A stretch of DNA of 64,000 nucleotides from Mycobacterium sp. E3198 (GCF_001667015.1 NZ_LZIS01000001.1:1-64000), one strand, 5' to 3'; counted from the stretch's first letter, positions 1 to 10,161 are shown. The notes: generated from the sequence alone by a model not told the origin. A program made the numbers and translations.

Positions 1-123
1 TCGGTGATCCGGCGGCCGCCATTGCCGGTCGTGCCGGCACGCGCCGCGTGCATCGCCATCGGCTCATCGGCAAAGGATATCGACGCGCAGGTGGCCGCGA
101 CAGGTGTCTTGTCGGGGGTGGCG
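1..123. other. Window edge, no gene recognised
   Basis: These bases lie downstream of the metallopeptidase lipoprotein stop codon. I recognise no coding region, RNA gene or repeat here. The plus-strand frame that stays open through it is antisense to the lipoprotein gene and does not look like a protein. Confidence 0.5.
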
Positions 124-1689
124 TCATGGCCAGCGCTTGAGGCAACCGTTTTCGTCGCCGAGCACTCCGACACGGAACGCCGCAACGCGAGCGAACACCG
201 ATGGCGCCGATTCGCCGTTGACGTTGCCGGCGACGCGGCCGTTGGTCAGCAGGCCGGACACGGCTTCGTCGACGTCACCGCCGCTCAGCGCGATCGTCGC
301 TCCGTTCGACACGGTCACGGGCTTGGACAGCTTCGCCGTCGCGACACCGGTCAGGCACGCGGTTCGCAGCCCCGCGTTGATGTTGTCGAGAGCCAATCCG
401 CCGTGCTGCTTCTCCACGGCCAGCATGAAGCGCGACACCAACACCGAAAACGCCGTGTAGTCACCGAACAGCGGCCCCATCATGTCCAGGGGAGAGCCGC
501 GGGCCAGGCTGGTGCCCATCAGGACGAGCCGCGGCATGTCGACCGAGATGGTGTTGCTCGACGGGCAGTACCAGGCCGGCGGGCTCGGGCGGGCGTCGGG
601 ACAGGGCTGCTGGTCGAACGCAAGTCGAGGGGGCGTCGCCAGCGCAAACGTCTTGTTCATCGCCTCTATCACCGCGGTCGCCAGCTCGTTGGTGATCGGC
701 GTTTCGCCGGTGTTGCCGTGTTCGAGCAATTCCTTCGGGAGGTTGCTGCGGCGCTGAGTGATCTCCGTTTCGTCGATACCAGCGCACGTCGAAACGCCGC
801 CGTCGAATCCGAATTGGAAGGCCGTGACACGTTCGAACGCCGAGCCGTGCACCAATTTTTGCTCGTGCGGGTCGCCTGCGGTCAGCAGTGGATCGCGGAT
901 GCCGATCATGACCATCAGCAGCTTCGCCAGGCCGTCTCCGGTACTCAGCGTGAAGCGGGGGGATTTGCCGTCGGCCACCCAGCGCATGTACACGCCGGCG
1001 AAACAGTCGGCCTGCTGTTCGGCCACGGTCGCGGTGGCGGCATTTTTGACGTCGACCAGCGCGGCCATGTGCTGGATGGCGTGACCGTACTCGTGCGCGA
1101 GCACCACCACGGGGCCCATGTCGCCGCCCGTGTCGCGCTCCTGGGGCATCAACACGCCTCGATCCCAACCGATCGTGTTATCCGACGGCGTGCACACCGC
1201 CGGTGGGCTTGGCCGGTCATCGGGGCAGTTTTGGTCTCGTCCTTCGGAGTCGCCGCACCACATGGCGTTGACGGTCCCGTTCGTCGGCCCCCCGCAGAAG
1301 GAGCCGTTCTTGTACCGCGAGTCCCACGAAAACACGGCGTTGACGGGCACGAATTTGCCCTTCAGCGGCGAGCCGTATGCCCCCGCCCAGAATTGCTCGA
1401 TGTCCGAGACCGCCATGGCGGCCAAGTTGTCGATCTCGCCGCCGTCACCGTCTTGAATCGGTCGTGTCGGTCCGGGAGCCCCTGGCCGTAGGCCGGACGT
1501 TCCGTTCGCTACGGGTGCGCCCGCGACCTGCGACGGGTTGGGGACCTCCGGAATGGGTGGTTGGAACTCGGGCGGTTTCGGGGGTGGTGGATGCGAACAG
1601 CCGGCAATCAACACGATCACCGATGCCGCGGCGACCACGGCATCCATCAATCGCTGTCTCCCAGGGCTTTCGGCTGGCATCGCTCTCAC
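124..1689 (-). CDS. Putative neutral zinc metallopeptidase lipoprotein
   Basis: The 521-residue product starts with a lipoprotein signal whose lipobox LIAGC places the lipidated cysteine at residue 31, followed by a Pro-rich linker. A zinc-binding HEYGH motif sits at residues 199-203, and about 20 residues on comes EQQADCFAGV, which resembles the third-ligand region of the YpfJ-type neutral zinc metallopeptidases (Pfam Zn_peptidase). The later HGSAFER segment is also typical of that family. It is therefore probably an envelope-anchored, outward-facing protease; its substrate is unknown. The GTG start overlaps the stop of the upstream gene as GTGA (1686-1689), so the two are probably translationally coupled. 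An ATG three codons further in is an alternative start. The C-terminal half (about 270-521) repeats some sequence themes of the N-terminal half (for example PCPDARPSPPA) and may be a degenerate duplicate. Confidence 0.75.
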   Translation of the reverse strand: MRAMPAESPGRQRLMDAVVAAASVIVLIAGCSHPPPPKPPEFQPPIPEVPNPSQVAGAPVANGTSGLRPGAPGPTRPIQDGDGGEIDNLAAMAVSDIEQFWAGAYGSPLKGKFVPVNAVFSWDSRYKNGSFCGGPTNGTVNAMWCGDSEGRDQNCPDDRPSPPAVCTPSDNTIGWDRGVLMPQERDTGGDMGPVVVLAHEYGHAIQHMAALVDVKNAATATVAEQQADCFAGVYMRWVADGKSPRFTLSTGDGLAKLLMVMIGIRDPLLTAGDPHEQKLVHGSAFERVTAFQFGFDGGVSTCAGIDETEITQRRSNLPKELLEHGNTGETPITNELATAVIEAMNKTFALATPPRLAFDQQPCPDARPSPPAWYCPSSNTISVDMPRLVLMGTSLARGSPLDMMGPLFGDYTAFSVLVSRFMLAVEKQHGGLALDNINAGLRTACLTGVATAKLSKPVTVSNGATIALSGGDVDEAVSGLLTNGRVAGNVNGESAPSVFARVAAFRVGVLGDENGCLKRWP

Positions 1690-2222
1690 CCGGCCGGTGC
1701 CAGCGTGACCAGAATGGTGTCGGCGCGAGACAAGTGTTGTTCCGCGGTTGCCAGAAACGACACAAAATCGGTGAGTTTCGGGACGCTATGGATCAAGACG
1801 GACTCAATGCAGGATTGCGCGGCGCTCTCGAAGTTGTCGATCGCCTGCTGGACCTCGACGGTCAGTTTGGGGTCCGGGGTGGGCATGCCGTTCCGCAACC
1901 GTTCGTTGCTATCGCGGAGCTGCCTGCAACTCGCGAGCAGCTTATCGGCGTCGATCGTGCTGGGGGCTTCTATGACGGCGAACGCGGCGTTCTCCGCCTT
2001 GTGGATGTCGCCAATGGGGGCGGCGACGCGGGAAAGCCAATCCGCAACGGCAACTTGGGCACTGGCGATCGGTACCGAGCCGGCTACCGTCATGGCGACT
2101 GCGGCAACGACGCCAAAGCCGACCGCGGCGAGATTCCGCCGCTGCGGGGGTATCGACCCGCTCCTCAGGAAAGTCACCGTCACCGGACTCCCGCGTCTCC
2201 CCATGCGGGCCGCCGCCCGCAT
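1686..2222 (-). CDS. Hypothetical exported or membrane-anchored protein
   Basis: This 178-residue protein has one strongly hydrophobic segment at about residues 31-52, preceded by an Arg-rich stretch, so it is an N-terminally anchored or secreted protein. The rest is a soluble, mostly helical domain with cysteines in SCRQLRDS and QSCIES. I do not recognise the family. It lies directly upstream of, and overlaps by 4 bp, the metallopeptidase lipoprotein gene, which suggests a joint envelope function. The ATG at 2222 is the longest start; internal starts nearer the hydrophobic segment are possible. Confidence 0.6.
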   Translation of the reverse strand: MRAAARMGRRGSPVTVTFLRSGSIPPQRRNLAAVGFGVVAAVAMTVAGSVPIASAQVAVADWLSRVAAPIGDIHKAENAAFAVIEAPSTIDADKLLASCRQLRDSNERLRNGMPTPDPKLTVEVQQAIDNFESAAQSCIESVLIHSVPKLTDFVSFLATAEQHLSRADTILVTLAPAG

Positions 2223-2288
2223 GCGCCGAAAATCACCTGAGAGGTTAGCTGTCCGCCGTGCCGGCGCGGGATGCTTTCACAATTTCGA

Positions 2289-3428
2289 TCAGGACGGTCC
2301 GGTTGAGTACGGGTAGACGTACACGCGCCTGTCGTTGCCGCCCGGCGACACGAACAGCCGATGCCCGGACCGGTCGACCGCCAGCCACTGGGCATCGCTG
2401 GGCGACCATCCCGGAACGTGACCCAGCGACGTGAACGTCTTGAGCCCACTCGCCCGACCCGGTAGCTCGTACACATCAGCGGAATTGAAGAACAGCGCGA
2501 ACAGGCGCCCGTCCCCGTCGGGCACCATGTCCTGAGCCGACCCCGGCCCGGTGAACTGCGCGACCGATGCGCCGTTGGCCCCGTCGTACACCGAAATCTT
2601 GGCCGGCGCGACCACCGGTGGGCCCCCCGCCGAGACGTATACCGTGTTGGTCTTGGGTTCGAAGCCCAGGTCGTTGGCTTCGCTGGGCCCGCTGACCGGC
2701 GTCCGCCACGTCTCGTTGAGGCTCTGGTCGGCGCGCGCCACGTGGCGCGGGTCGGTGTACACCACTCCCCCGCGGACGGGGTCGGCAGCGATGAACTGAA
2801 TCAGCCTGTTCTCGGTCTTGACGAGGGGTGCGACGTCATGCTCGCGCACCAGTTTTCCGGCCGAGTCGAACTGAACAAGGCATTGCCCGGTCGACGAGAG
2901 GCCGCCGCCGTACACGAGCCCCGCCGCCTCGTCGACCGCGAGCACCTCCGCCGTGCAGGACCGGTGCGGGGTTGTCGAGATCAGCGTGTCCGTATCGGTG
3001 TTGAACACCCGCACATCGCCCGAATCCAGTAGGGCGTAACCACGCTTGAGCGTGTTGTTGATCGCGATGTGGTGGACGTCTCGCTGGGAGATGGAGTTGT
3101 CCAGCAGCACCGGTTTGGCAGCGGGCGAGGATGTCGAGGCCACGAAAATCGTGCCCCAGCTCGGAAACGTTTGGAACACATACAACTTCGCCGACCCCGA
3201 GCTGTACGCCAATTCGGTGGGATGAAACGGCAACTCGATGAAGGTGACACCTTGGTCTTTCGCCGGCGCCGAGGACGGGGGCGATTGCGACTGCGATTGC
3301 GATTGCGGCGCCGGGGCGTGCGAACAGCCGGCGGCGGTCATGACGAGCAAGGTCACCAACGCCGAACCCGATCGGCGCAGCCGACCGAAGCCCGCACCGA
3401 CCGTCACACCGGCAAAGCTGGCACGCAT
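2289..3428 (-). CDS. Lipoprotein with beta-propeller-like repeats
   Basis: The 379-residue product begins with a lipoprotein signal peptide; the lipobox TAAGC gives a lipidated Cys at residue 35. A low-complexity Ser/Gln linker (SQSQSQSQS, about 42-50) and a Ser/Pro stretch follow. The mature part has repeated beta-rich units with motifs such as AVDEAAGLVYGGG, NDLGFEPKTNTVYVS and AVDRSGHRLFVSPGG, the look of a WD40/YVTN-type beta-propeller. Such lipoproteins are usually periplasmic binding or scaffold proteins; no catalytic site is visible. The Ser/Gln linker is encoded by hexanucleotide repeats at 3281-3308. No clear operon partner; ilvE follows on the same strand after a gap of about 60 bp. 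Confidence 0.65.
   Translation of the reverse strand: MRASFAGVTVGAGFGRLRRSGSALVTLLVMTAAGCSHAPAPQSQSQSQSPPSSAPAKDQGVTFIELPFHPTELAYSSGSAKLYVFQTFPSWGTIFVASTSSPAAKPVLLDNSISQRDVHHIAINNTLKRGYALLDSGDVRVFNTDTDTLISTTPHRSCTAEVLAVDEAAGLVYGGGLSSTGQCLVQFDSAGKLVREHDVAPLVKTENRLIQFIAADPVRGGVVYTDPRHVARADQSLNETWRTPVSGPSEANDLGFEPKTNTVYVSAGGPPVVAPAKISVYDGANGASVAQFTGPGSAQDMVPDGDGRLFALFFNSADVYELPGRASGLKTFTSLGHVPGWSPSDAQWLAVDRSGHRLFVSPGGNDRRVYVYPYSTGPS
3281..3308 (-). repeat. Hexanucleotide microsatellite in a lipoprotein linker
   Basis: About four and a half copies of a 6-bp unit (GCGATT with one GCGACT variant on the plus strand) encode the Ser-Gln repeat of the lipoprotein linker. Because the unit is a multiple of three, copy changes would alter linker length without a frameshift. 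Confidence 0.7.
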
Positions 3429-3487
3429 AAACGGCGATCATCGCACCCGCCGCGCGCGCCGATCAACGGTTTGCCGACAATCGGCCC

Positions 3488-4594
3488 TCAGCCCAGCCGG
3501 GCCATCCAGCCGTGCGTGTCGGCGAAGGTGCCGCGCTGGATCCCGGTCAGCGTGTCGCGCAGGGCCATCGTCACCTCGCCCGGTTCCCCGTCGGCGATGG
3601 TGAACTCGGTGTCGCCGTGGCGCACCCGCGACACCGGGGTGATGACGGCGGCGGTGCCGCAGGCGAACACCTCAGTGATCTCCCCGGCGGCGGCCTTCTT
3701 CTGCCACTCGTCGATGTCGATCCTGCGCTCCTCGACTGAGAACCCGGCGTCAATGGCCAACTGCAGCAACGAGTCCCGGGTGATGCCGGGCAGCAGCGAG
3801 CCGGACAGTTCCGGTGTGACCAGCCGCGCCGAGCCGCCGCTGCCGAACACGAAGAACAGGTTCATCCCGCCCATTTCTTCGATGAAGCGGCGCTCGACCG
3901 CGTCCAGCCAGACCACTTGGTCGCAGTCGTTTGCGGCGGCCTCCGCCTGGGCCAGCAGCGAGGCGGCGTAGTTCCCGCCGAACTTGGCCGCCCCCGTGCC
4001 GCCGGGGCTGGCGCGCACGTATTCCGTCGACACCCACACGGTGACGGGGCTGATGCCGCCCTTGAAGTAGGCGCCGGCCGGCGAGGCGATCAGCAGGTAG
4101 CGGTACTGCTTGGCTGGCCGCACGCCCAGCCCCGGCTCGGTCGCGAAGATGAACGGCCGCAGGTACAGCGCCTCCTCGCCGCCGCTTGGCGGCACCCACG
4201 CCTTGTCGACAGCGACGAGCTGGCAAAGGGATTCGACGAACAGGCTCTCGGGCAGCTCGGGGATCGCCAGCCGCCGCGCCGACGAACGCATCCTGGCCGC
4301 GTTGGCCTCCGCGCGAAACGACACGATCGAGTTGTCCGCCCAGCGGTACGCCTTGAGGCCCTCGAACACCTCCTGCGCGTAGTGCAGCACGATCGCCGAC
4401 GGGTCCAGCTCGATCGGGCCGTACGGGATGACCCGCGCGTTGTGCCAGCCCCGGCCCTCGTCGTAGTCGATCGACACCATGTGGTCGGTGAAGTATCTGC
4501 CGAAGCCCGGGTCCGCCAGGATCGATTCGCGTAGCGCCTCGGTCGCCGGATTGGACGCGCGTAGAACCGTGAACTCGAGCGAGCCGCTGGTCAT
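3488..4594 (-). CDS. ilvE: Branched-chain amino acid aminotransferase IlvE
   Basis: This PLP enzyme of fold type IV transfers amino groups between glutamate and the branched-chain 2-oxo acids, the last step of Ile, Leu and Val synthesis. The start chosen (ATG at 4594, [12 protein letters not shown]) gives 368 residues, which is the length I recall for M. tuberculosis Rv2210c. The catalytic lysine is K204 in [12 protein letters not shown], and the phosphate-binding [11 protein letters not shown] segment is near the C-terminus. The reading frame stays open far upstream (to 6238), but that stretch lies over gcvT in another frame and is not part of the protein. gcvT lies upstream on the same strand with a gap of about 55 bp. 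Confidence 0.95.
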   Translation of the reverse strand: MTSGSLEFTVLRASNPATEALRESILADPGFGRYFTDHMVSIDYDEGRGWHNARVIPYGPIELDPSAIVLHYAQEVFEGLKAYRWADNSIVSFRAEANAARMRSSARRLAIPELPESLFVESLCQLVAVDKAWVPPSGGEEALYLRPFIFATEPGLGVRPAKQYRYLLIASPAGAYFKGGISPVTVWVSTEYVRASPGGTGAAKFGGNYAASLLAQAEAAANDCDQVVWLDAVERRFIEEMGGMNLFFVFGSGGSARLVTPELSGSLLPGITRDSLLQLAIDAGFSVEERRIDIDEWQKKAAAGEITEVFACGTAAVITPVSRVRHGDTEFTIADGEPGEVTMALRDTLTGIQRGTFADTHGWMARLG

Positions 4595-4650
4595 GGGGCC
4601 GATTCTATATCCGTGGGGCAACGAGTTTTTCTCACGTGAAGCCCTGTCGC

Positions 4651-5745
4651 CTAACGCGTTTTCACGGCGACGAAGGGCGGCCGCACGACCTCGCACTCGA
4701 CCGCGCGGCCGCGGACGTCGACGGTGATGTGCCGGCCGTCGTCGACGCCGGCGTCGGTGTCGATCAACGCCAGCCCGATGCCGGCCTGCAGCGTCGGCGA
4801 AAACGTCCCGGAGGTGGTGACGCCGACGGGGGCGTCCCCGGCCAGGACGGTCAGCCCGGGGCGGAGCACCCCCCGGCCTACCATCCGCAGCCCGCGCAGC
4901 AGCCGCCGCGGTCCGGCTTCCTTCTCGGCCAGCAGCGCGTCGCGGCCGAAGAACGCGTCCTTCTTCCAGCCGACCGCCCAGCCGCAGCGGGCCTGCAGCG
5001 GCGAAATGTCGAGCGAAAGTTCGTGCCCGTGCAGCGGATAGCCCATCTCGGTGCGCAGCGTGTCGCGGGCGCCCAGGCCGGCCGGGGATCCCCCGGCGGC
5101 CCGCACCGCCGCGATCAGCCCGTCGAACACCACACCCGCGGAATCCCACGGTGGCAGCAACTCGTAGCCGTGCTCGCCGGTGTACCCGGTGCGACAGACG
5201 CGCACCGGCACGCCCGAATAGGTGGCGTCGGCGTAGCCCATGTAATCCATTTCGGCCGGCAGGCTCAGCTCGGAAAGCACGTCCGCCGATCGCGGGCCCT
5301 GCACGGCCAGCACCGCATAGGAGCGATGCTCGTTGGTGATGGTCAGACCGGCCGGGGCCGCGGCCCGCAGCGCCTCGACCACCGCGGCGGTGTTGGCGGC
5401 GTTGGGCACCAGGAAGATCTCGTCGTCGCTGACGTAGTAGGCGATCAGGTCGTCGATGACGCCGCCGGATTCGGTGCAGCACAGCGTGTATTGCGCCTGG
5501 CCCGGGCCGATGCGGCGCAGGTCGTTGGTGAGCGCGGAGTTGACGAATTCCGCCGCGCCCGGCCCGCGCACCAGCGCCTTTCCGAGGTGGCTGACGTCGA
5601 AGAGGCCGACCGCGTTGCGGGTGGCGTTGTGTTCGCTGACCGTGCCGGCGTAGGACACCGGCATCGACCACCCGCTGAACTCGGCGAAATTGGCGCCCAG
5701 GTCGCGATGGCGGTCGTCCAGCGGTCCGTGCTGCAGCTCGGTCAC
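4651..5745 (-). CDS. gcvT: Glycine cleavage system T protein (aminomethyltransferase)
   Basis: GcvT takes the aminomethyl group from lipoylated H protein, releasing ammonia and charging tetrahydrofolate to 5,10-methylene-THF. The 364-residue protein has the expected GcvT architecture: an N-terminal folate-binding domain with [15 protein letters not shown] and [13 protein letters not shown], and a C-terminal barrel with [19 protein letters not shown]. The conserved acid in the [16 protein letters not shown] segment is present. It is divergent from the adenylyl cyclase, with 44 bp between start codons, so both promoters must lie within or overlap that short gap. It is close behind ilvE in the same orientation. 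Confidence 0.93.
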   Translation of the reverse strand: MTELQHGPLDDRHRDLGANFAEFSGWSMPVSYAGTVSEHNATRNAVGLFDVSHLGKALVRGPGAAEFVNSALTNDLRRIGPGQAQYTLCCTESGGVIDDLIAYYVSDDEIFLVPNAANTAAVVEALRAAAPAGLTITNEHRSYAVLAVQGPRSADVLSELSLPAEMDYMGYADATYSGVPVRVCRTGYTGEHGYELLPPWDSAGVVFDGLIAAVRAAGGSPAGLGARDTLRTEMGYPLHGHELSLDISPLQARCGWAVGWKKDAFFGRDALLAEKEAGPRRLLRGLRMVGRGVLRPGLTVLAGDAPVGVTTSGTFSPTLQAGIGLALIDTDAGVDDGRHITVDVRGRAVECEVVRPPFVAVKTR

Positions 5746-5789
5746 GACGCCTTACCCTAATCGGCTCCGCTGCTGGCACACTTGGGCAG

Positions 5790-6914
5790 GTGTCGGGTCC
5801 GCTCGATTTCGAGCAGCTGGAGGCCGCGGGTATCGCGAACCCGCGCGAGCGGGCCGACCTGATCAAGTACCTGGGCGGGCTCGGCTTCACCGTCGGCGAC
5901 ATGGCGGAGGCCGAACGCCGCGGGCGGCTGTTCGGGCTGGCCGGCGACGTCCTGGCCTGGACGGGCCGCCCGATCCATACGCTGCAATCCGCCGCCGACC
6001 AACTCGGCCTGACCGCCGAGGACGTGGCGCACGCGTGGGCTTCGCTCGGCCTGACCGTCGCCGGTCCCGACGTCCCCGCCCTGAGCCAGGCCGACGTCGA
6101 CGCCCTGTCGACCTGGGTGGGACTCAAGGCGGTGGTGGGTGAGGACGGGGCGCTCGGCATGCTGCGGGCGCTCGGCGCCGCCATGGCCCGGCTGGCGGAG
6201 GCGGAGTCGTCGGTGATCCGCGCCGGCACTCCGGACATCCAGATGAACTACACCCACGACGAGCTGGCGACGGCGCAGGCGTACCGCTCGGTCGCCGAGT
6301 TCGTGCCCCGCATCGGGGCCCTGATCGACGTCGTCCACCGCCATCACCTGACCAGCGCGCGCGCCCACTTCGAGGGCGTGCTGCGCGACACAACGGCGAA
6401 CGTGGTGTGCGGCATCGGTTTCGCGGACCTGTCCAGCTTCACCGCGTTGACACAGGCGCTGACGCCCGCGCAACTGTCGGACCTGCTCACCGAGTTCGGG
6501 GCCACCGTCGCTGATCTGGTGCACGCCGACGGCGGCCGGGTGGTGAAGTTCATCGGCGACGCCGTGATGTGGGTGTCCTCGTCGCCCGAGCGGCTCGCGC
6601 GGGCGGCGGTCGATCTCGTCGACCACCCGCGGGCGCGCGAGACGGGCCTGGGCGTGCGCGCCGGCCTGGCGTACGGCGCGGTGCTGGCCATCAACGGCGA
6701 CTACTTCGGCATCCCGGTGAACCTGGCCGCCCGCCTGGTGGCTGCGGCGGCGCCCGGGCAGATCCTCGCCGCGGCCGAGCTGTACGACGAGTTGCCCGAC
6801 TGGCCGGCGGTCCCCCTCGGACCGTTGACGCTCAAGGGTTTTGACCGCCCGGTGGCCGCCTTCGAACTGCACGGCCGGGGCACTGCCCAGGAAACCCCCG
6901 GCGTCGGTGATTAG
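5790..6914 (+). CDS. Class III adenylate cyclase, Rv2212-like
   Basis: This is a 374-residue cyclase with an N-terminal regulatory region (about 1-190) and a C-terminal class III catalytic domain (about 195-370). The two metal-binding aspartates are in FADLSSFT and KFIGDAVMW, the adenine-selecting lysine is in VVKFIGD, and the conserved Asn/Arg of the transition-state motif are in NLAARLV. It should make cAMP from ATP as a homodimer. The organisation matches M. tuberculosis Rv2212, whose N-terminal domain has been described as pH and fatty-acid responsive; I infer the same role from architecture only. The start is GTG at 5790, divergent from gcvT. The leucyl aminopeptidase gene follows after 11 bp and may be cotranscribed. 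Confidence 0.9.
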   Translation: MSGPLDFEQLEAAGIANPRERADLIKYLGGLGFTVGDMAEAERRGRLFGLAGDVLAWTGRPIHTLQSAADQLGLTAEDVAHAWASLGLTVAGPDVPALSQADVDALSTWVGLKAVVGEDGALGMLRALGAAMARLAEAESSVIRAGTPDIQMNYTHDELATAQAYRSVAEFVPRIGALIDVVHRHHLTSARAHFEGVLRDTTANVVCGIGFADLSSFTALTQALTPAQLSDLLTEFGATVADLVHADGGRVVKFIGDAVMWVSSSPERLARAAVDLVDHPRARETGLGVRAGLAYGAVLAINGDYFGIPVNLAARLVAAAAPGQILAAAELYDELPDWPAVPLGPLTLKGFDRPVAAFELHGRGTAQETPGVGD

Positions 6915-6925
6915 GGTGGTTGGCC

Positions 6926-8476
6926 GTGACCACCACAGAACCTGGCTACCAAGCACCCACCGTCACCGTCGCCACCTCGCTGCCCAAGCGCAACGTGGGT
7001 GCCGCCGTATTGGTGGTGCCCGTCGTCTCGACCGGCGACGAGGACAAGCCGGGCGCGGTCGTCTCGGCGGCCGGGCCGTTCCTGTCGGCCGACGCCGTCG
7101 CCGAAATCGAGGCCGGCCTGCGGGCGCTCGAGGCCACCGGCGGCAGCGAGCAGGTGCACCGGCTGGTGGTGGCGTCGCTGCCCGTGGCCAGCGTGCTGAC
7201 CGTCGGGTTGGGCAAGCCCCGCCCCGAATGGCCGGCCGACGTGATCCGCCGCGCCGCGGGCGTGGCGGCGCGCTCACTGGGCGGGGCCGAGGCGGTGCTC
7301 ACCACGCTGACCCAGTTGCCCGGCGACGACGTGTGCTCGGCCGCCGTGGAGGGGTTGATCCTGGGCAGCTATCGGTTCACCGAGTTCCGCAGCGACAAGA
7401 CCGCACCGAAGGACAAGGGGCTGCGCAAGGTCACCGTGTTGTCCACCGCCACGGACGCCGGCAAGGACAGCGCGCACGGGGCCGCCGTCGCGACCGCGGT
7501 CGCCACCGCCCGGGATCTGGTCAACACCCCGCCGAGCCACCTGTTCCCCGCCGAATTCGCCAAGCGCGCAAAGGCTTTGGGCGAATCCGTCGGCCTCGAG
7601 GTGGAGCTGCTCGACGACAAGGCGCTGCAGAAGGCCGGATACGGCGGGGTGATCGGTGTCGGGCAGGGCTCGTCGCGCCCGCCGCGGCTGGTGCGCCTGA
7701 TCCATAAGGGGTCGAAGCTCGCCAAGAAACCCAAGCAGGCCAAAAAGGTGGCGCTGGTGGGCAAGGGCGTCACGTTCGACACCGGCGGCATCTCGATCAA
7801 GCCGGCTGCGTCGATGCACTACATGACCTCGGACATGGGCGGTGCGGCCGCGGTCATCGCGACCGTCGCGCTGGCCGCGCAGCGGCAGTTGCCGATCGAC
7901 GTGATCGCCACGGTGCCGATGGCCGAGAACATGCCGTCGGCGACGGCGCAGCGCCCCGGCGACGTGCTGACCCAGTACGGCGGAACCACCGTCGAGGTGC
8001 AAAACACCGACGCCGAGGGCCGGCTCATCCTGGCCGACGCCATCGTGCGCGCGTGTGAGGACAACCCGGACTACCTGATCGAGACGTCCACGTTGACCGG
8101 CGCGCAGACGGTGGCGCTCGGCGCCCGCATCCCGGGCGTGATGGGCAGCGACGAGTTCCGCGACCGGGTGGCCGCGATTTCGCAGCGGGTGGGCGAGAAC
8201 GGCTGGCCGATGCCGCTGCCCGACGAACTCAAGGACGACCTGAAGTCCACGGTGGCCGACCTGTCCAACATCAGCGGGCAGCGCTTCGCCGGCATGCTGG
8301 TGGCGGGGGTGTTCCTGCGCGAGTTCGTCGCCGACGGCGTGGGCTGGGCGCACATCGACGTGGCCGGCCCGGCCTACAACACCGGCAGCCCCTGGGGGTA
8401 CACGCCCAAGGGCGGCACCGGCGTGCCGACCCGCACCATGTTCGCCGTGCTGGAGGACATCGCCGAGAACGGCTAG
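6926..8476 (+). CDS. pepB: Leucyl aminopeptidase (M17)
   Basis: A cytosolic, probably hexameric two-metal M17 aminopeptidase that removes N-terminal residues (Leu preferred) during peptide turnover. The catalytic half has the family signature [13 protein letters not shown], the metal/catalytic lysine in [10 protein letters not shown], and the further conserved DMGGAAAV segment. GTG at 6926 (MTTTEPGYQ) was chosen over the TTG two codons earlier because it matches the N-terminus I recall for mycobacterial PepB; it gives 516 residues against about 515 in M. tuberculosis. It follows the cyclase gene by 11 bp and ends at a pair of palindromes that probably terminate transcription. Confidence 0.94.
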   Translation: MTTTEPGYQAPTVTVATSLPKRNVGAAVLVVPVVSTGDEDKPGAVVSAAGPFLSADAVAEIEAGLRALEATGGSEQVHRLVVASLPVASVLTVGLGKPRPEWPADVIRRAAGVAARSLGGAEAVLTTLTQLPGDDVCSAAVEGLILGSYRFTEFRSDKTAPKDKGLRKVTVLSTATDAGKDSAHGAAVATAVATARDLVNTPPSHLFPAEFAKRAKALGESVGLEVELLDDKALQKAGYGGVIGVGQGSSRPPRLVRLIHKGSKLAKKPKQAKKVALVGKGVTFDTGGISIKPAASMHYMTSDMGGAAAVIATVALAAQRQLPIDVIATVPMAENMPSATAQRPGDVLTQYGGTTVEVQNTDAEGRLILADAIVRACEDNPDYLIETSTLTGAQTVALGARIPGVMGSDEFRDRVAAISQRVGENGWPMPLPDELKDDLKSTVADLSNISGQRFAGMLVAGVFLREFVADGVGWAHIDVAGPAYNTGSPWGYTPKGGTGVPTRTMFAVLEDIAENG

Positions 8477-8491
8477 TTCGTCGACCCCGGC

Positions 8492-8551
8492 ACCGCCGAG
8501 CGTCACGCTGGCGTGACCCTGACCGCCGAGCGTCACGCCAGCGTGACGCTC
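8492..8551. repeat. Tandem palindromes between convergent genes, probable bidirectional terminator
   Basis: Two 26-bp copies (8492-8517 and 8522-8547), 30 bp apart, differ only in their central dinucleotide, TG in the first and CA in the second. Each copy is itself an inverted repeat (GTCACGC-nn-GCGTGAC). In the second copy the arms extend to 11 bp (GAGCGTCACGC-CA-GCGTGACGCTC). The element lies between the stop of pepB (8476) and the stop of the convergent FAD oxidoreductase gene (8566), the position of a bidirectional terminator. No U-tract follows, as is usual in mycobacteria. Confidence 0.7.
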
Positions 8552-8565
8552 ACGGCAGTCGGACC

Positions 8566-10158
8566 CTAATTCGTCAGCAACGAGACGACGGCCCGCCTCA
8601 GCTGGCGGCGCGGCCAGCCCGTCACGCCCCCGGCGGCCAGCGCGGCGTTCGCCGCGTTGCGCCCGCAGGCGCCGTGCACGGAGCCGCCCGGGGTGGCCGA
8701 CGCGCTGCCCAGATACAGGCCCTCGACCGGGGTTTCGGCGCGCCCCATCCCCGGCGCGGGACGAAAGATCAGCATCTGCTGCAGCTGCGCGGTGCCGCCG
8801 TTCAGGGCGCCCAGATGCAGGTTGGCGTCGCTGGCCTCCAGGTCCGACGGGCGTTGCACGAAGCGGTCGATCACCGCGGCACCGAAGCCGGGGGCGTGCT
8901 CCTCGATGACCTGATCCATTGATGTGGCCAGCCGCTCGGCCGCGGCGTCGTCGGGCATGTTGCGCGGCAAATGCGAATAGGCCCAGACGCTTTCGGTACC
9001 CGCCGGCGATCGGCTCGGATCCGCGGTGGTGGTCTGCCCCAGCAGCATGAAGGGACGCTCGGGCACCACCCGGGTATTGAGGTCGGCCATCCAGCGCACC
9101 AGCCCGTCGCCGTCGGCCCCGAGATGGACGGTGCCCACGCCCCGCAAGCCCTTCGCCCGCCACGGAATGGGGCCGTCGAGCGCGTAGTTGACCTTCACCA
9201 CCGGCGGATCCCAGGCGTAGTGCTCGAGCTCGCGGCGCAGCCCGGCCGGCACCGCGTCCGCGGGCAGCATGTCGCAAAACAGCCGCGGCGCGGTCACGTC
9301 GGCCACGACCGCCCGGCGGGCCCGAACCGTCCGCCCTCCGGCGGTGGTCACTCCCACCGCCCGCCCGCCGCGCACCTGGATGCGGGAAACGTTCTGGTTG
9401 CACTCGATTCGCGCGCCGGCCGAGCCGGCCCGCCTCACCAGCGCCGCCGTCAGCTGGCCCGAACCGCCGACGGGCACCGGCCAGCCGCCGTCCTGGGCGA
9501 GCATCGTCATCAGGAAACCCATCGCACCGCTGACCGGTGCGTCGGGTGGGACGTCTGCGTGCATCGCGTTGCCCAACAACAGGACCCGCGGTGCGTCGCC
9601 GTCGAACAGGTGACCCGCCATGGTGTTGGCCGGCTCGATCAGCAGGCGGGCGAGCCGCACCGCGTCGGCGGTGCCCAATTTCAGCAGCAGCCGCAGCATC
9701 GGGCGTACCGGCGGGAAGGGCGCCAGCATCCCGTCCAGCAGTGGCGATTTGATTTTCTGCCACAACTGCACGGCACGCCACCAGTTGTCGCCGTCCGTGG
9801 GCTCCCGCCGGGCCAATTCCGTTGCGGTGCGGGCGGGGTCGGGGTAAATGATGGGCGGGTCGTCGTCGGTCCCGCTGCGCGGATGGCCCACGACCGCGGG
9901 CGCGCGGGACCAGCGCAGGCCGTGGTCTTCGAGCCGCAACGCCGCCATCGCGGGCGAGGCCACCGTCATGGGGTAAAACGAGCTGAACAGGTCGGTGATG
10001 TAGCCCGGCGTGAGTTCGGCGCTGCGCACCGCGCCGCCCGGCTCGGGCTGGGCCTCGAGCACCAGCACGTCCCAGCCGGCATCGGCCAGCATCGACGCCG
10101 CCACCAGCCCGTGGTGCCCGGCGCCGATGACGACCGCATCGGCCGTCTCGTCGGCCAT
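8566..10158 (-). CDS. FAD-dependent phytoene dehydrogenase-like oxidoreductase
   Basis: The 530-residue protein starts with an FAD-binding dinucleotide fold (VVIGAGHHGLVAA followed by VLVLEAQPEPGGAVRSAE) and ends with the C-terminal flavin-contact region GLYLGSASATPGGSVHG. This is the layout of the CrtI / carotenoid isomerase / PYROXD2-type amine oxidase superfamily. It probably oxidises or desaturates a lipid-like substrate, which cannot be predicted. There is no recognisable carotenoid gene next to it, so a carotenoid role is not supported. It is 3 bp from the upstream SRPBCC gene in the same orientation, so they form a probable two-gene operon. Not part of the M. tuberculosis order between pepB and ephD as I recall it. 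Confidence 0.8.
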   Translation of the reverse strand: MADETADAVVIGAGHHGLVAASMLADAGWDVLVLEAQPEPGGAVRSAELTPGYITDLFSSFYPMTVASPAMAALRLEDHGLRWSRAPAVVGHPRSGTDDDPPIIYPDPARTATELARREPTDGDNWWRAVQLWQKIKSPLLDGMLAPFPPVRPMLRLLLKLGTADAVRLARLLIEPANTMAGHLFDGDAPRVLLLGNAMHADVPPDAPVSGAMGFLMTMLAQDGGWPVPVGGSGQLTAALVRRAGSAGARIECNQNVSRIQVRGGRAVGVTTAGGRTVRARRAVVADVTAPRLFCDMLPADAVPAGLRRELEHYAWDPPVVKVNYALDGPIPWRAKGLRGVGTVHLGADGDGLVRWMADLNTRVVPERPFMLLGQTTTADPSRSPAGTESVWAYSHLPRNMPDDAAAERLATSMDQVIEEHAPGFGAAVIDRFVQRPSDLEASDANLHLGALNGGTAQLQQMLIFRPAPGMGRAETPVEGLYLGSASATPGGSVHGACGRNAANAALAAGGVTGWPRRQLRRAVVSLLTN

Positions 10159-10161
10159 GCG

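Noticed and set aside
3488-6238. Very long minus-strand open frame (over 900 codons) containing ilvE
   Set aside because: Only the last 368 codons match IlvE. The upstream part lies over gcvT and the cyclase in another frame and is Arg/Gly-rich, as expected for high-GC DNA; it is not a fusion protein.
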